NCBI GenBank assembly: GCA_027488375.1
Contig: JAIYBW010000003.1
Location: 186,001 to 250,000, forward strand
DNA: 64,000 nucleotides
Direction of reading: 5' to 3'
DNA from: Pseudomonadota bacterium
GTDB taxonomy: Bacteria; Bdellovibrionota; Bacteriovoracia; Bacteriovoracales; Bacteriovoracaceae
Below are positions 1 through 9,363 of the stretch, piece by piece. The translations under genes were made by a program, and so were the position numbers. Below the pieces are notes generated by a model. It searched no databases, was not told the origin of the DNA, and saw only the letters and a list, made by a program, of their open reading frames with translations. Position 1 is the stretch's first letter. Each line of letters opens with the position of its first letter.

Positions 1-1
1 T

Positions 2-1315
2 AATATGTTTTTTTCTGAAAATGCTCTTAATCCCATGGCCTTCAAATCTTTGCGCCGATTTGAGCATGAAACTATTCGGATGTGCTCTGATCTTTTTCAT
101 GGTGGTGATGAAGCCGTAGGGCTTGTGACTTCAGGAGGAACTGAATCACTTATTATGGCGATTAAGGCCTATCGTGATCGTGCTCGTAAATTGAAGCCAT
201 GGATTAGAAAACCGGAGATGATTATTCCGGAAACTGCTCATTCTGCTATCGATAAAGGAGCTTACTATTTTGATGTTAAAGTCCGTCACGCTCCAATCGG
301 CCCAGATTTTAGAGTTGATGTAAAGGCCGTAAAAAAATTAATTAATCGAAATACGATTTTGATCGTAGGATCTGCGCCTCAATATCCTCAAGGAGTGGTA
401 GATCCGATTTCTCAGCTTGGAGAGATTGCACTTTCCCATAAGATTCCACTTCATGTGGATGCATGTATCGGAGGTTTTGTTCTTCCGTTTATTGAACGCT
501 TAGGTTACCCCGTTCCAGTCTTTGATTTTAGAATTCCAGGAGTGACTTCAATTTCGGCTGATATCCATAAATATGGTTATGCCGCCAAAGGTGCTTCGGC
601 CCTTGTTTATCGGGATATGTCCTTTATGAAATATCAATTCTTCATTCATACAGAGTGGAAAGGAGGGGGTATTTATGCTTCACCATCTTTTCCTGGAACT
701 AGACCTGGAGGGCCTATAGCTGCTGCCTGGGCAACCATTCAGAAACTTGGCGAGGAAGGTTATCTTGATTTAACGAAGAAAGTTTTAAAAGCGAGAGAAT
801 ACTTTTTAGAAGAGCTAGGAAAAATTCCAGAACTTAAACTACAGGCGTACCCTGATTCAACTCTTGTAAGCTTCATTAGTAGAGATCCTCAAATCGGCAT
901 TTATGCCGTTGCCGATCAGCTTCAGGCCAAGGGATGGAATGTCACTCGACAACAAACTCCAGAATCGTTGCATCTCACTTTATCCCCGGCCCATTTAGAA
1001 TTCATAGAAGAGTTTATGCAGGATTTAAAAGAAGCTGTAAGTGTCGTTAAAGCAAATCCTAAACTAAATACCTCTGGACAGGCCGCTATGTATGGAATGA
1101 TGGCAAAAATTCCATTCAAAGGAATGATCAAGGGCTCTGTTCAAGGAATTATGGAAAAAATGTATGGGGCCAGTAATGAATCAATTGATTCAAAATCTGG
1201 ACAGGTAGAAAACTGGGGAGATTTTGTTGAGAAGATGGGCGCCAATGCTTTAGAGGTTAAAAGACAAGTTGATGAAGCATGGTCGAAAGTAAAAGATCAG
1301 TTTTCAAAAAATTAA
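2..1315 (+). CDS. PLP-dependent decarboxylase / sphingosine-1-phosphate-lyase-like enzyme (5' partial)
   Basis: Fold-type I PLP enzyme of the group II decarboxylase superfamily, closest in pattern to sphingosine-1-phosphate lyase and archaeal/bacterial homologues. Counting from the first ATG at base 5, the SGGTES phosphate-binding loop is at residues 43-48, HVDACIGG (PLP ring Asp) starts at 150, and the Schiff-base Lys is K189 in SADIHKYG. No stop precedes the first ATG in frame, and family members carry roughly 50-100 more residues before the FxSLRRFE-like motif, so the gene almost certainly starts outside the window. The C-terminal 70 residues (AAMYGMMAKIP and beyond) also match the lyase type better than glutamate decarboxylase. 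Substrate is not determinable; phosphorylated long-chain base cleavage or amino-acid decarboxylation are both possible. Confidence 0.85.
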   Translation, partial: NMFFSENALNPMAFKSLRRFEHETIRMCSDLFHGGDEAVGLVTSGGTESLIMAIKAYRDRARKLKPWIRKPEMIIPETAHSAIDKGAYYFDVKVRHAPIGPDFRVDVKAVKKLINRNTILIVGSAPQYPQGVVDPISQLGEIALSHKIPLHVDACIGGFVLPFIERLGYPVPVFDFRIPGVTSISADIHKYGYAAKGASALVYRDMSFMKYQFFIHTEWKGGGIYASPSFPGTRPGGPIAAAWATIQKLGEEGYLDLTKKVLKAREYFLEELGKIPELKLQAYPDSTLVSFISRDPQIGIYAVADQLQAKGWNVTRQQTPESLHLTLSPAHLEFIEEFMQDLKEAVSVVKANPKLNTSGQAAMYGMMAKIPFKGMIKGSVQGIMEKMYGASNESIDSKSGQVENWGDFVEKMGANALEVKRQVDEAWSKVKDQFSKN

Positions 1316-1375
1316 AATAATTAGAGTTTTGTCTAAAATTAAAGACTTGCTAAGTCAGGATCCCCTGAGTAACTT

Positions 1376-1405
1376 GTTTTAAACAATTGTTTGAAACGTT
1401 CGTTT
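1376..1405 (+). promoter_or_regulatory. Tandem AAAC/GTTT operator-like array before the efflux operon
   Basis: GTTT, AAAC, GTTT, AAAC and GTTT alternate with spacers of 1, 4, 1 and 4 bases, a 13-base period. It contains the perfect 12-base palindrome AAACAATTGTTT (1381-1392) and the near copy AAACGTTCGTTT (1394-1405). AAAC-N4-GTTT resembles the site type bound by several TetR-family regulators (for example PsrA). It lies 15 bases before the tolC-like ATG, and a TetR gene ends the same operon, so autoregulation by that protein is the simple inference. Confidence 0.55.
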
Positions 1406-1419
1406 ACCATGGTGGATTC

Positions 1420-2916
1420 ATGTCTAATTGCCTGAAATCTTTAGTTCTTTTATTCATTTCAATTTTTGTCACAAAGCAACTTCACGCACAAAACTTTGTT
1501 TTGAGTGAAAATTCCTTAAAAGAATTGGCCGCTCAAGGAGCTCCTCAGCTTGAACAAATTCAAGCTGCTTTTTATGCTTCAGATCTCCAAAAAGCCCAGG
1601 TGAATGAAATTTTCTCCCCAGAATTATTTGGTAAAGCGAGCTATGCTGAAGCCAATGAGAAACCCATTATCCAGTTCATTCCTATTTGGTCCCCAGTCAA
1701 ACAAGCTCAACTAGGTGTACGGCAGAATTTTAAACAAGGTTTAAGTGCCGAGGCAGCCATTACAACGGATCAGAGAAGTGCTTCATCAGTAACAGGTAAA
1801 TACAACGATATCACCACAACCTCACTCAGCTTCATGATGCAAATGGATTTATGGAAAGATCTCTTTGGTCAAATGAGTAAGGCCCAAATCGATGCTGCTC
1901 AGTATGAGTCTCAGCGAGCTGAAATAGAAAAAAACATTCAGATTAAAACATTTCTAATTTCCTTAAGACGAATATTCTGGGGACTTGTGGCCAATAAAGA
2001 ATCCATGAAAATCTCTGAGGAGCTTTTGAGAACTTCTAGGCAGCAACTTGAGGAGTCCAAAAGAAGATTTAAAAATTCTGTCGCAGAAATTGATGAAGTG
2101 GCCAGAAATGAAGCCCAAGTCTCCTCTAGAGAAGCCAACATCATCTATCTCAATTATCAAAAAGAAGCTTTGTTAAAACAGTTGAAAACACTGCTGCCAG
2201 ACTTATCTTCAAAAGAAATTTCACTCGCTGATTATAATTTACCTCAGACGATTGATCATGTGGCCGCATGTACGGGACAAATTGCTCAAGAGTCTAAGAT
2301 TCCTTACCAGAATACAAATTATGATGAAGTGATGGAGCTTTTAAAAAAGATGAAAGGTCTCGCGGCTTCAGTTAACTCTAAATACGACGATGCCGATTTA
2401 AAACTTTATGGACTCGTCCGAACAACAGGGGTTGGGTCAGAGGGAGCTGGGACAAATGCCTTTAGAGGGAGTTATGGGTCTTCCGTTGGAGATGCCCAAT
2501 TCAATAACAGAACAGGGTATGAACTTGGTTTAAAAATAAATGTTCCACTTGGAGATTCAAAATCTCAAACTCAAAAAACCAAAGAACTCTATGATGAAAA
2601 AAGATTTCTGGCTTCAATTCAGGCTACAGATGCCCAAGTCATTAATACACATCAACAAGTTATTAAAAATATCATGCTCCTGAATGATGTGATCAGGTCT
2701 CAAAAAGCTACAACTCTTCAATTAGAAAAGAGACTTACTCATATGAGACGTAAATATGAGCAAGCTCGAGTCTCAATCAATGATTTAATTATGGATCAGG
2801 ATGCACTTCTCAGATCTGAACTTACGACCATTGAAACTCAGCTCCAAGTCCTGAATGTACTTTTTGATTATCTCGCGATTTATACAGAAACACCTTGTGA
2901 TTTTAATAGGATTTAA
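1420..2916 (+). CDS. TolC-family outer-membrane efflux channel
   Basis: 498-residue outer membrane factor, close to the 493 residues of E. coli TolC. The ATG at 1420 is preferred over an upstream in-frame TTG because it follows GGTGG and begins a clean signal peptide ending near LHA-Q (residues 1-23). The rest shows the two long amphipathic helical repeats of the family, with Gln/Ala/Glu/Lys-rich coiled-coil stretches (about 130-255 and 385-475) separated by beta-strand segments. It would form the outer-membrane duct of a tripartite pump. The RND gene starts 2 bases after its stop, and a TetR gene follows. The substrate cannot be inferred. Confidence 0.85.
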   Translation: MSNCLKSLVLLFISIFVTKQLHAQNFVLSENSLKELAAQGAPQLEQIQAAFYASDLQKAQVNEIFSPELFGKASYAEANEKPIIQFIPIWSPVKQAQLGVRQNFKQGLSAEAAITTDQRSASSVTGKYNDITTTSLSFMMQMDLWKDLFGQMSKAQIDAAQYESQRAEIEKNIQIKTFLISLRRIFWGLVANKESMKISEELLRTSRQQLEESKRRFKNSVAEIDEVARNEAQVSSREANIIYLNYQKEALLKQLKTLLPDLSSKEISLADYNLPQTIDHVAACTGQIAQESKIPYQNTNYDEVMELLKKMKGLAASVNSKYDDADLKLYGLVRTTGVGSEGAGTNAFRGSYGSSVGDAQFNNRTGYELGLKINVPLGDSKSQTQKTKELYDEKRFLASIQATDAQVINTHQQVIKNIMLLNDVIRSQKATTLQLEKRLTHMRRKYEQARVSINDLIMDQDALLRSELTTIETQLQVLNVLFDYLAIYTETPCDFNRI

Positions 2917-2918
2917 AT

Positions 2919-5900
2919 ATGAAATTCTTTGTTGATTTTTTCCTGCGTAATTTCAAATTAACTATCGTTCTGACTCTCTTTCTTATCGTCCTTGGTGCTC
3001 AGGGTCTTCGCAAAATGAATGCTGAAGCCTGGCCTCAAGTTGACTTTGCCATGGCGACAATTGTCACTCAGTATAAGGGGGCATCCCATGAGGATATTGA
3101 AGCTCTTATTACAAAACCGATTGAAGATGAAATTCGAACAGTCTCTGGACTTAAAGATGTCAAATCTATTTCTCAAACGGGTCTGAGCACGATTATTGTT
3201 CGTATTGATATGGATAATGTTGATGAGCGGGAAGTGATGGATGACCTCCAAAAAGCTGTTCAGCGGGTATCAAAACTACCAAGTGATCTTGAGCAGCGAC
3301 CTGTTTTTACTCAAATCAAATCAGATGAGTTTCCAGCGATCGAAATTTCAGTGATTGGTAGTGGTGATAAAAGGCTTAGAGACAAAGTAGCCGATCTTTT
3401 GAAAAGTGAAATTGAAGATCTTGATGCTGTTAAAGATGTACGTCTTCTTGGTTACAGAGAGCGGGAATTTACCATTGAGCTCGATCTCAGGAAAATGGAT
3501 AACCTTCATATTGGTATCCCAGAGGTTCTTGGAAAGCTTCAGGCGAGAAATATAGCTATACCAGGTGGTGATGTTGAAGCTGGAAAACATAAAGATTTAG
3601 TCCGCCTTGATGCGAAGTTTAGGTCTGCAGAGGATCTTAATGAACTTGTGATTCGTTCGAGCTTCACCGGGCAACTTATTAAATTAAAAGATTTTGCCCT
3701 CGTTGAAGATGGAGCAGAAGATCCTCGAACACTCGCCAGTTATAAAGGCCAGGATTCAGTTAATTTAATTGTGAACAAGAAAGCTGGCGCAGATAATTTA
3801 AAATTGGCAAAAAAAGTAAATGCTATTTTGGATCAATTTAAAACGAACTGGAAAGGGCAAGCTGAATTTATAGTTTTTCATGACGAGGGAGAAAAGGTAG
3901 AGGAAAAGTTATCGACACTTGGATCAAACGCTTGGTCAGGTTTAATTCTTCTCGTTATTTTCCTTATGATTTTTATGCCGGGTTGGATCGGAATTATGGC
4001 GGCATTATCACTGCCAATTGGGGTGATGACTGTTTTTGGTCTTATGCCGACATTTGGCCTTAATTTAGACTCAATTTCTATTCTGGCCTTCATTATTGCC
4101 ATGGGGAACTTGGTCGATAACTCTATCGTGATCACGGATAACTTTGTCGATCTTAGACGAAAAGGAATGGAAACTATTCCGGCCGTTAAAAAATCGGTGA
4201 TGGAACTTTGGGCGCCAATTACGGCAACCGTTTTAACCACGATCGCCTCATTTTTACCTATGCTAGTGACGAAAGGTATTATGGGTAAATTTATTGCTCC
4301 AATTCCTATTGTCGTGACACTGGCCTTGCTTGTTTCACTCATAGAATCTTTTTTCCTACTTCCGATGAGATTAGTCTTCGTTGGAAACAAAGTGAAGCCA
4401 GTGAAAGCAGGAGAAGTGAATTGGTTTGATAGATGGAAATTAAAATTTGAAAAAGTGATGAAGTGGGTTGTTCACCATCGTTACATCACAGTTGGGGCCT
4501 GTACCGGTTTAATTTTTGGTGCACTCCTGATGATGATCTTTGCCAATAAATTCATTCTATTTCCAGCAGATCAGACTGAGATTTACTTTGGTCGAATTGA
4601 GGCTCCTAAGGGGACTCCAATTGAAACGACTCAGGAATTTGTTAAAGATCTCACTCTAAAAATTCAAAAATTAAAACCGGAATGGGTTAAGCATATTACT
4701 GGTAAAGCAGGTTCATCTCGAGGAAGACCAGATGATCCCAAGGGAGGAGAAGGAGATTCTCAAGGCTTAGTAGTGATCTACGCCTCTGATTTAGCAAAAT
4801 TTAATGTTCCTCATACTGAATTTCTAGCGACTCTTCGAAGTCTTGATACTTCTGCTTATGGGACAGTATCATTTGAAGAAATGATTAATGGACCCCCAGT
4901 CGGATCTCCCATAAATGCAACTTTTCGCTCCAATGATCCAGTTCAACTTGAGAAAGCGTTGTATCTTTTAAGAGATAAGGTCTCAAAACTTCCTGGTGTC
5001 ATAGATGTTAAAGTTGACGATTTTATTGATGCCGATGAGGTTATGGTTGATATGAATTATGTCGATGCTGACAGGCGCGGAGTTAAAATTGCTGATGTTG
5101 GTACAACAATCCGTACTGCTCTCGGTGGTCTTTTTGTTTCTGATGTTACTCTGAATAATAAGGAAGTGAATCTTAATGTTAAGTTCATGGATACTTATAG
5201 AGAGGAGACGAAAGATCTTGGGGCCATTAAGGTGATGGATTCTCGGGGGAATCTAGTCCCTCTTGGGAGCATCGCTAATTTTAAAAATAAGGAAGGATCA
5301 CCCCAAATTAAGCGTTTTGATTTTAAGCGGGCCCGCACTCTTTTAGGCTCAGTAGATGAATCAAAAACGACTGCTTTTGCAGTTAATAATGTGCTGAAGT
5401 CTGAATGGCAAAAAATTCGCCCTGAATTTCCTGAAGTTTCTCTAGTCTTTGGAGGAGTTGAAGAAAGTACGCAAGAAAGTCTTCAATCACTTTTTGATGC
5501 CCTGGTCTTGGCCATGATTGGTATTTTTGCACTCTTAGTTTTTATGTTTCACTCATTCCTTAGACCTTTTATTATCATGATGACCATCCCACTTGGTTTG
5601 GTTGGTTTTTCTGTTGCTTTCTTCCTCCATGGAAAACCGATTTCCTTTATGGCACTCATTGGAACAATTGGACTTACTGGTATCATCGTAAACTCGGGGA
5701 TCGTACTCATAGAGTTTATTGAAATTGCAAGACGGGAGGGGATGGAGCTACATGAGGCCCTTGTGAAAGCTTCTAGTCAAAGGCTACTGGCCGTTGTTGC
5801 CACAGCTTTCTCTACCATCTTGGGGCTTTTTCCAACAGCTTACGGTATTGGTGGATCAGATGAAATGCTGATTCCAATAACTCTCGCCATGGCATGGGGG

Positions 5901-6062
5901 CTAACTTCCGGTACAATTTTAACCTTAGTCTTTATTCCACCTGCTTATGCAATTATTGAAGATTGGATGGCCTTCCTCAAAAAGCGCCAGTCTTTAAAGA
6001 AGTTCATTCATTTGATGGAAAATACTGATACCGATAATGAGGTATTACAAGCAGGCGAATGA
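2919..6062 (+). CDS. RND-family efflux transporter (AcrB-like inner-membrane pump)
   Basis: 1047-residue inner-membrane proton-driven exporter with the duplicated RND layout: TM1 at 11-29, a periplasmic porter domain, a TM bundle around 335-480, a second TM near 490-510, a second porter domain, and a last TM bundle around 860-1020. AcrB TM4 carries Asp407-Asp408; here the matching pair is Asp400-Asn401 (LVDNSIV). AcrB Lys940 in TM10 is Asn925 here (IIVNSGIVLIEF). So one relay Asp remains, but the partner Asp and the Lys are replaced, as in some uncharacterised RND branches. No membrane-fusion (adaptor) gene is present in the operon, so it either borrows one from elsewhere or works differently. 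Its stop overlaps the tetR start (ATGA). Confidence 0.88.
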   Translation: MKFFVDFFLRNFKLTIVLTLFLIVLGAQGLRKMNAEAWPQVDFAMATIVTQYKGASHEDIEALITKPIEDEIRTVSGLKDVKSISQTGLSTIIVRIDMDNVDEREVMDDLQKAVQRVSKLPSDLEQRPVFTQIKSDEFPAIEISVIGSGDKRLRDKVADLLKSEIEDLDAVKDVRLLGYREREFTIELDLRKMDNLHIGIPEVLGKLQARNIAIPGGDVEAGKHKDLVRLDAKFRSAEDLNELVIRSSFTGQLIKLKDFALVEDGAEDPRTLASYKGQDSVNLIVNKKAGADNLKLAKKVNAILDQFKTNWKGQAEFIVFHDEGEKVEEKLSTLGSNAWSGLILLVIFLMIFMPGWIGIMAALSLPIGVMTVFGLMPTFGLNLDSISILAFIIAMGNLVDNSIVITDNFVDLRRKGMETIPAVKKSVMELWAPITATVLTTIASFLPMLVTKGIMGKFIAPIPIVVTLALLVSLIESFFLLPMRLVFVGNKVKPVKAGEVNWFDRWKLKFEKVMKWVVHHRYITVGACTGLIFGALLMMIFANKFILFPADQTEIYFGRIEAPKGTPIETTQEFVKDLTLKIQKLKPEWVKHITGKAGSSRGRPDDPKGGEGDSQGLVVIYASDLAKFNVPHTEFLATLRSLDTSAYGTVSFEEMINGPPVGSPINATFRSNDPVQLEKALYLLRDKVSKLPGVIDVKVDDFIDADEVMVDMNYVDADRRGVKIADVGTTIRTALGGLFVSDVTLNNKEVNLNVKFMDTYREETKDLGAIKVMDSRGNLVPLGSIANFKNKEGSPQIKRFDFKRARTLLGSVDESKTTAFAVNNVLKSEWQKIRPEFPEVSLVFGGVEESTQESLQSLFDALVLAMIGIFALLVFMFHSFLRPFIIMMTIPLGLVGFSVAFFLHGKPISFMALIGTIGLTGIIVNSGIVLIEFIEIARREGMELHEALVKASSQRLLAVVATAFSTILGLFPTAYGIGGSDEMLIPITLAMAWGLTSGTILTLVFIPPAYAIIEDWMAFLKKRQSLKKFIHLMENTDTDNEVLQAGE

Positions 6063-6673
6063 TGAATGATTTAAGTCTTGAAACAAAATCAAAAATTATG
6101 GATGCAGCGAGAGTCCTCTTTGCCCTACAGGGCTTTGAGGGCACATCCATAAGAGAAATAGCTTCTCAAGCTGATGTAAACGTCGCTTCTGTAAATTATC
6201 ATTTTACCAATAAGGAAAAACTTTTTTCTGAAATACTAAGAAGCGGTTATCTTGAATGTTCTCAAACGATGAGAAATTATTTCAATCTTGAGTCTCCTCA
6301 GCTTGAAGATTTACTTGTTTATATGTTCAATTATTTCTCTGTAAAATCTCATGATCTTTTAACCTACTTCAAAATGATGATGTCTGGTAAGCACTCCCAC
6401 CATATGACCGCCTACGGGACTGAAGATGAAATGCTGGGGCCACCAGGTGGAAAAGTGATTGCAGATTGTATTCAAAAAGAATTAAAAAAAAGCCTCGGTC
6501 CAAATGAGCTTGCTTGGGCCGTAAGGACTCTTTTTACTCATGTCACACACACCTCGATTCTTTATCAGTGTTGCTTCCATGAAAATAAAATTCCCTACAC
6601 TGAAATTTCTGATCTTGAGCTCGGAATTAGAAGACTTACTCGTTTAGTCCTTCAAGATCTAAGTAAAGCTTAA
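6059..6673 (+). CDS. TetR-family transcriptional regulator
   Basis: 204 residues. The N-terminal helix-turn-helix (about 10-58) is typical TetR: ILDAA-type helix, GFEGTSIREIASQADV, then NYHFTNKEKLF. The C-terminal ligand-binding helices (about 65-200) are divergent and include a His/Met-rich stretch (MMMSGKHSHHMTAYG). The start codon overlaps the RND stop by 4 bases, so it is co-transcribed with and probably represses the pump. The AAAC/GTTT array before the tolC-like gene is the natural target. Its 3' end overlaps the convergent kinase gene by 4 bases. No signal for the inducing ligand. Confidence 0.88.
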   Translation: MMNDLSLETKSKIMDAARVLFALQGFEGTSIREIASQADVNVASVNYHFTNKEKLFSEILRSGYLECSQTMRNYFNLESPQLEDLLVYMFNYFSVKSHDLLTYFKMMMSGKHSHHMTAYGTEDEMLGPPGGKVIADCIQKELKKSLGPNELAWAVRTLFTHVTHTSILYQCCFHENKIPYTEISDLELGIRRLTRLVLQDLSKA

Positions 6674-7947
6674 TCTACAACCAGGTGCCAATAATCTTTA
6701 AGCACCAGGCTGACCTCAAGTTTTTTGATCAGAAAGAAAACGCCTCCTAATTTTCTGTGCAAGAAGAGGAGGTCTTTCGGAGGAGGAGAGTAGCGACATT
6801 TTTTTGTCAGTTCCCATGACTGATCACGAGACTTTTCATAAAAATTTTTATCATTAAAGTTGAAAGGGGTGCCTGATCTAAAAGGGGCCGCGAGGGTTTC
6901 CATCATGGAAAGGTAAATATTTTTAACATCTTCAGATTCTCTAGGATCAATAAATCCTAGCTCCTCACTTATTTTCAGTAATTCAATCTTATTATCACTA
7001 AAAGCGGCCACAAGGACTTTGCGATAGCCGTTAATAAAAGCTGGGTCATATTCTTTAACAGCACCGAAGTCTAAAAGGGCCATCTGACCATTTTTTGTAA
7101 TGAGAAAATTTCCAGGGTTGGGATCCGTTTGAACAAGACCATATTTAAAGAATTCTTTTAAATATAAAGTCATAAACTCATGGGCGAGTCTCTGCCTTTC
7201 TCCAAGGAATGATTTCTCAATCCAGTCAATTATTTTTACGCCATCAATTCTTTCCATAACGATAATTTTATCAGTGCAGTATTCCTTGAATAACTTTGGA
7301 ATAATGAATGTGGAATCCTTAAAATGTGATTGATATCTCTCATGCATCAAAGCTTCATGATGATAATCAGTCTCTCTTTGTAGAACTTCTTTAACTTCTT
7401 GGAAAAATGGGGCGAGCTCTACTTCCTTGCCTTGGAATAACGCCAAATTTTTAAAAAGGATTTCAAGTATTTTTAGATCAGAAGGAATTGATTCCGCCAC
7501 ACCTGGATATTGAATTTTAATAACGACATCTTGCCCATTTAGTTTCGCTGAGTGAACTTGACCTATGCTTGCAGCAGCAATAGGTTCTTGTGAGATATCT
7601 TGAAGATCATTGATTTTTTCTTTTAACTCCTTCACGAGGAGTTCCTGGATTTTACTGTAGGGTAAGAATGAGGATTGCTGATGGAGTGATTCTAGAATTT
7701 TCACAACCTCAGGTGGGAAGTAGTCACCTAGGTCCATACTAATAAGTTGGCCAAGTTTCATACTTGCCCCCTTAAGCTCCGACATTGTTTTCACTAAGGT
7801 CTGGGCCATTTCAAGCTTGGAAGCAAGGCGATCCTTGTCGCTTTCCCAGGATTTGAGTTTGGTCCCAATTTCGGCAAGGGCCACTTTTGAAGCCATTCCG
7901 ACGAGTTTTGTACCTCGAGACCATAAGCTTGTTGGTATTTTAGTCAC
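6670..7947 (-). CDS. ABC1/UbiB/ADCK-family atypical kinase-like protein
   Basis: 425 residues. It has the family-specific KxGQ motif (K64-Q67) and the Ala-rich loop replacing the Gly-rich loop (AAAS, 124-127). It also has the nucleotide-binding Lys (K144 in VVIKIQ), a DPNPGN catalytic motif, and the DFG motif in LLDFGAVKEYD around 290. Unlike E. coli UbiB (546 residues) there are no C-terminal membrane helices, so it is probably soluble or peripheral. The family supports quinone and lipid metabolism through ATPase activity; no quinone gene is adjacent, so the specific role is open. Start follows a good AGGAG site, and a TATAAT hexamer lies about 30 bases before it on its strand. Confidence 0.8.
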   Translation of the reverse strand: MTKIPTSLWSRGTKLVGMASKVALAEIGTKLKSWESDKDRLASKLEMAQTLVKTMSELKGASMKLGQLISMDLGDYFPPEVVKILESLHQQSSFLPYSKIQELLVKELKEKINDLQDISQEPIAAASIGQVHSAKLNGQDVVIKIQYPGVAESIPSDLKILEILFKNLALFQGKEVELAPFFQEVKEVLQRETDYHHEALMHERYQSHFKDSTFIIPKLFKEYCTDKIIVMERIDGVKIIDWIEKSFLGERQRLAHEFMTLYLKEFFKYGLVQTDPNPGNFLITKNGQMALLDFGAVKEYDPAFINGYRKVLVAAFSDNKIELLKISEELGFIDPRESEDVKNIYLSMMETLAAPFRSGTPFNFNDKNFYEKSRDQSWELTKKCRYSPPPKDLLFLHRKLGGVFFLIKKLEVSLVLKDYWHLVVD

Positions 7948-8079
7948 ATTTTCTCCTAGGTCTTTGAATTATAAAGGACTTCTGGGTTTAAAACATTAAA
8001 CATTCACTCTTTCTTTTTTACTCGGTTGGTTTAGAACTTTCTGGAGCGATGCTATATTCAGAAAATCAGAGACTTAATT

Positions 8080-9363
8080 ATGTTTAAAGCCCTACTGCTC
8101 TTAACTTTGCTTTTCCCCATGATCAGTTTTGGTCAGGGACTCGCTGTGACTTTAGAAAACTCTAGAGAGGGCTCTTCTTTTTACTCAAAAAAATTTACTA
8201 AGAGAGCTTACAAAAAATTCAAAGGGCAACTCTCTGGCAATGAGGCTTCTAAATTATTTAAAGACGTTTTTCTCAAGCAGCAATCCACACAAGTTTGTGC
8301 TTATTCTTTAAATGATGACCTCGTTACTGAATTAAAGAAAAAATCACTTGAAAAGAATTTTAAAAACCTTATCTATCTTTTGAGAGAGAGTAATCAGATT
8401 GATGACGTCGTTGTCCGTTTACTCCTTGAGGCAAAAAAAGTTCAAGAAACAAATCCTCTCGATAAAGACGAAGAAGAGATTGCCAACTTGTTCGATACTG
8501 AAGAAACCGAAAAATTGCTTAAAATTGTTGTGAGTTTTGAAAAAAGATTTTTAAAGAACACATGTTTTGATGAAGCTTACCAACGCTACATAAATGAACT
8601 TAATAGGCTAAAAAAGAATATTGAACCTTATATTGTTGAAGCCCTTCATTTTCAGGCCTATCGTACGGGGCTAATAACCTATTCCGTTTATAAACTCTTA
8701 GAGCAGGGGCGACTTAATTCTCTTGAAGCCTCACGACTCACTTTACAGACTTATTGGGATAAGCTTCGAACCCTAAGGACCCAGTACCCTTTAGATCGTG
8801 GTGCTGAGAAAAGTGATTTTGTATCTAAAAAGGTTCAAAAGTTTCATTTAAGCCGTCGTCAAAAACTTTATGACTCTTACTCTGATATTCAGATCATTCT
8901 GATGGCAAATGTGATTAAAAAATTACGGGCCCGTCTGGAATATGATGCCGTTGCGATCAGTGGCTATCGAAATGGGGAGATCCAGGAGACAATCCTGCTT
9001 GAACCGATGGAGAGATTTCGTTTCGCGATCAAAGCTTTAAGAAAAGAAATGAGTCTCTTGTCTCTGAACACATTTTTCAATGGTAGAAGCCCAGATTATA
9101 TTGACCTCATGGTCGCCTCTTATGAAATTGGCATCATCCCAGCAAGTGAGCTTGAAACTGTAGCTTCTCTCGAAGAGATATGGAACCCGAAAAAAACCTT
9201 TTGGGATAAGGCCGGTATTTGGATTAGAACATTTTCAAGTGTTGCAACTATTGTCATACCTCCACCATATGGTTTCATCCCAGCATTAGTACTGGTCGTT
9301 ATTGAGGGAACAGTTGTGAAGAAGAAAAACCAAAACTCTGATGATCCAACGAGTATGTTTTAA
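8080..9363 (+). CDS. Secreted protein of unknown function, paired with a metallopeptidase candidate
   Basis: 427 residues, family not recognised. Residues 1-19 form a signal peptide (ending SFG-QG). The mature part is charged and mainly helical, with only two Cys (about 86 and 164). A hydrophobic segment near 385-415 (containing VIPPPYGFIPALVLVV) may be a membrane anchor, followed by a short charged tail. The stop codon overlaps the start of the next gene (TAATG), so the two are co-translated and likely act together in the envelope. A weak promoter-like TATATT precedes the gene by about 25 bases. Confidence 0.6.
   Translation: MFKALLLLTLLFPMISFGQGLAVTLENSREGSSFYSKKFTKRAYKKFKGQLSGNEASKLFKDVFLKQQSTQVCAYSLNDDLVTELKKKSLEKNFKNLIYLLRESNQIDDVVVRLLLEAKKVQETNPLDKDEEEIANLFDTEETEKLLKIVVSFEKRFLKNTCFDEAYQRYINELNRLKKNIEPYIVEALHFQAYRTGLITYSVYKLLEQGRLNSLEASRLTLQTYWDKLRTLRTQYPLDRGAEKSDFVSKKVQKFHLSRRQKLYDSYSDIQIILMANVIKKLRARLEYDAVAISGYRNGEIQETILLEPMERFRFAIKALRKEMSLLSLNTFFNGRSPDYIDLMVASYEIGIIPASELETVASLEEIWNPKKTFWDKAGIWIRTFSSVATIVIPPPYGFIPALVLVVIEGTVVKKKNQNSDDPTSMF

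Noticed and set aside
1357..1370. TCAGG-ATCC-CCTGA hairpin as terminator after the PLP enzyme
   Set aside because: Five-base stem with no T-tract; more likely part of the regulatory region or chance.
3878..4390. 170-codon open frame antisense to the RND gene
   Set aside because: No ribosome site or export signal; its composition mirrors the membrane-helix codons of the pump on the other strand.
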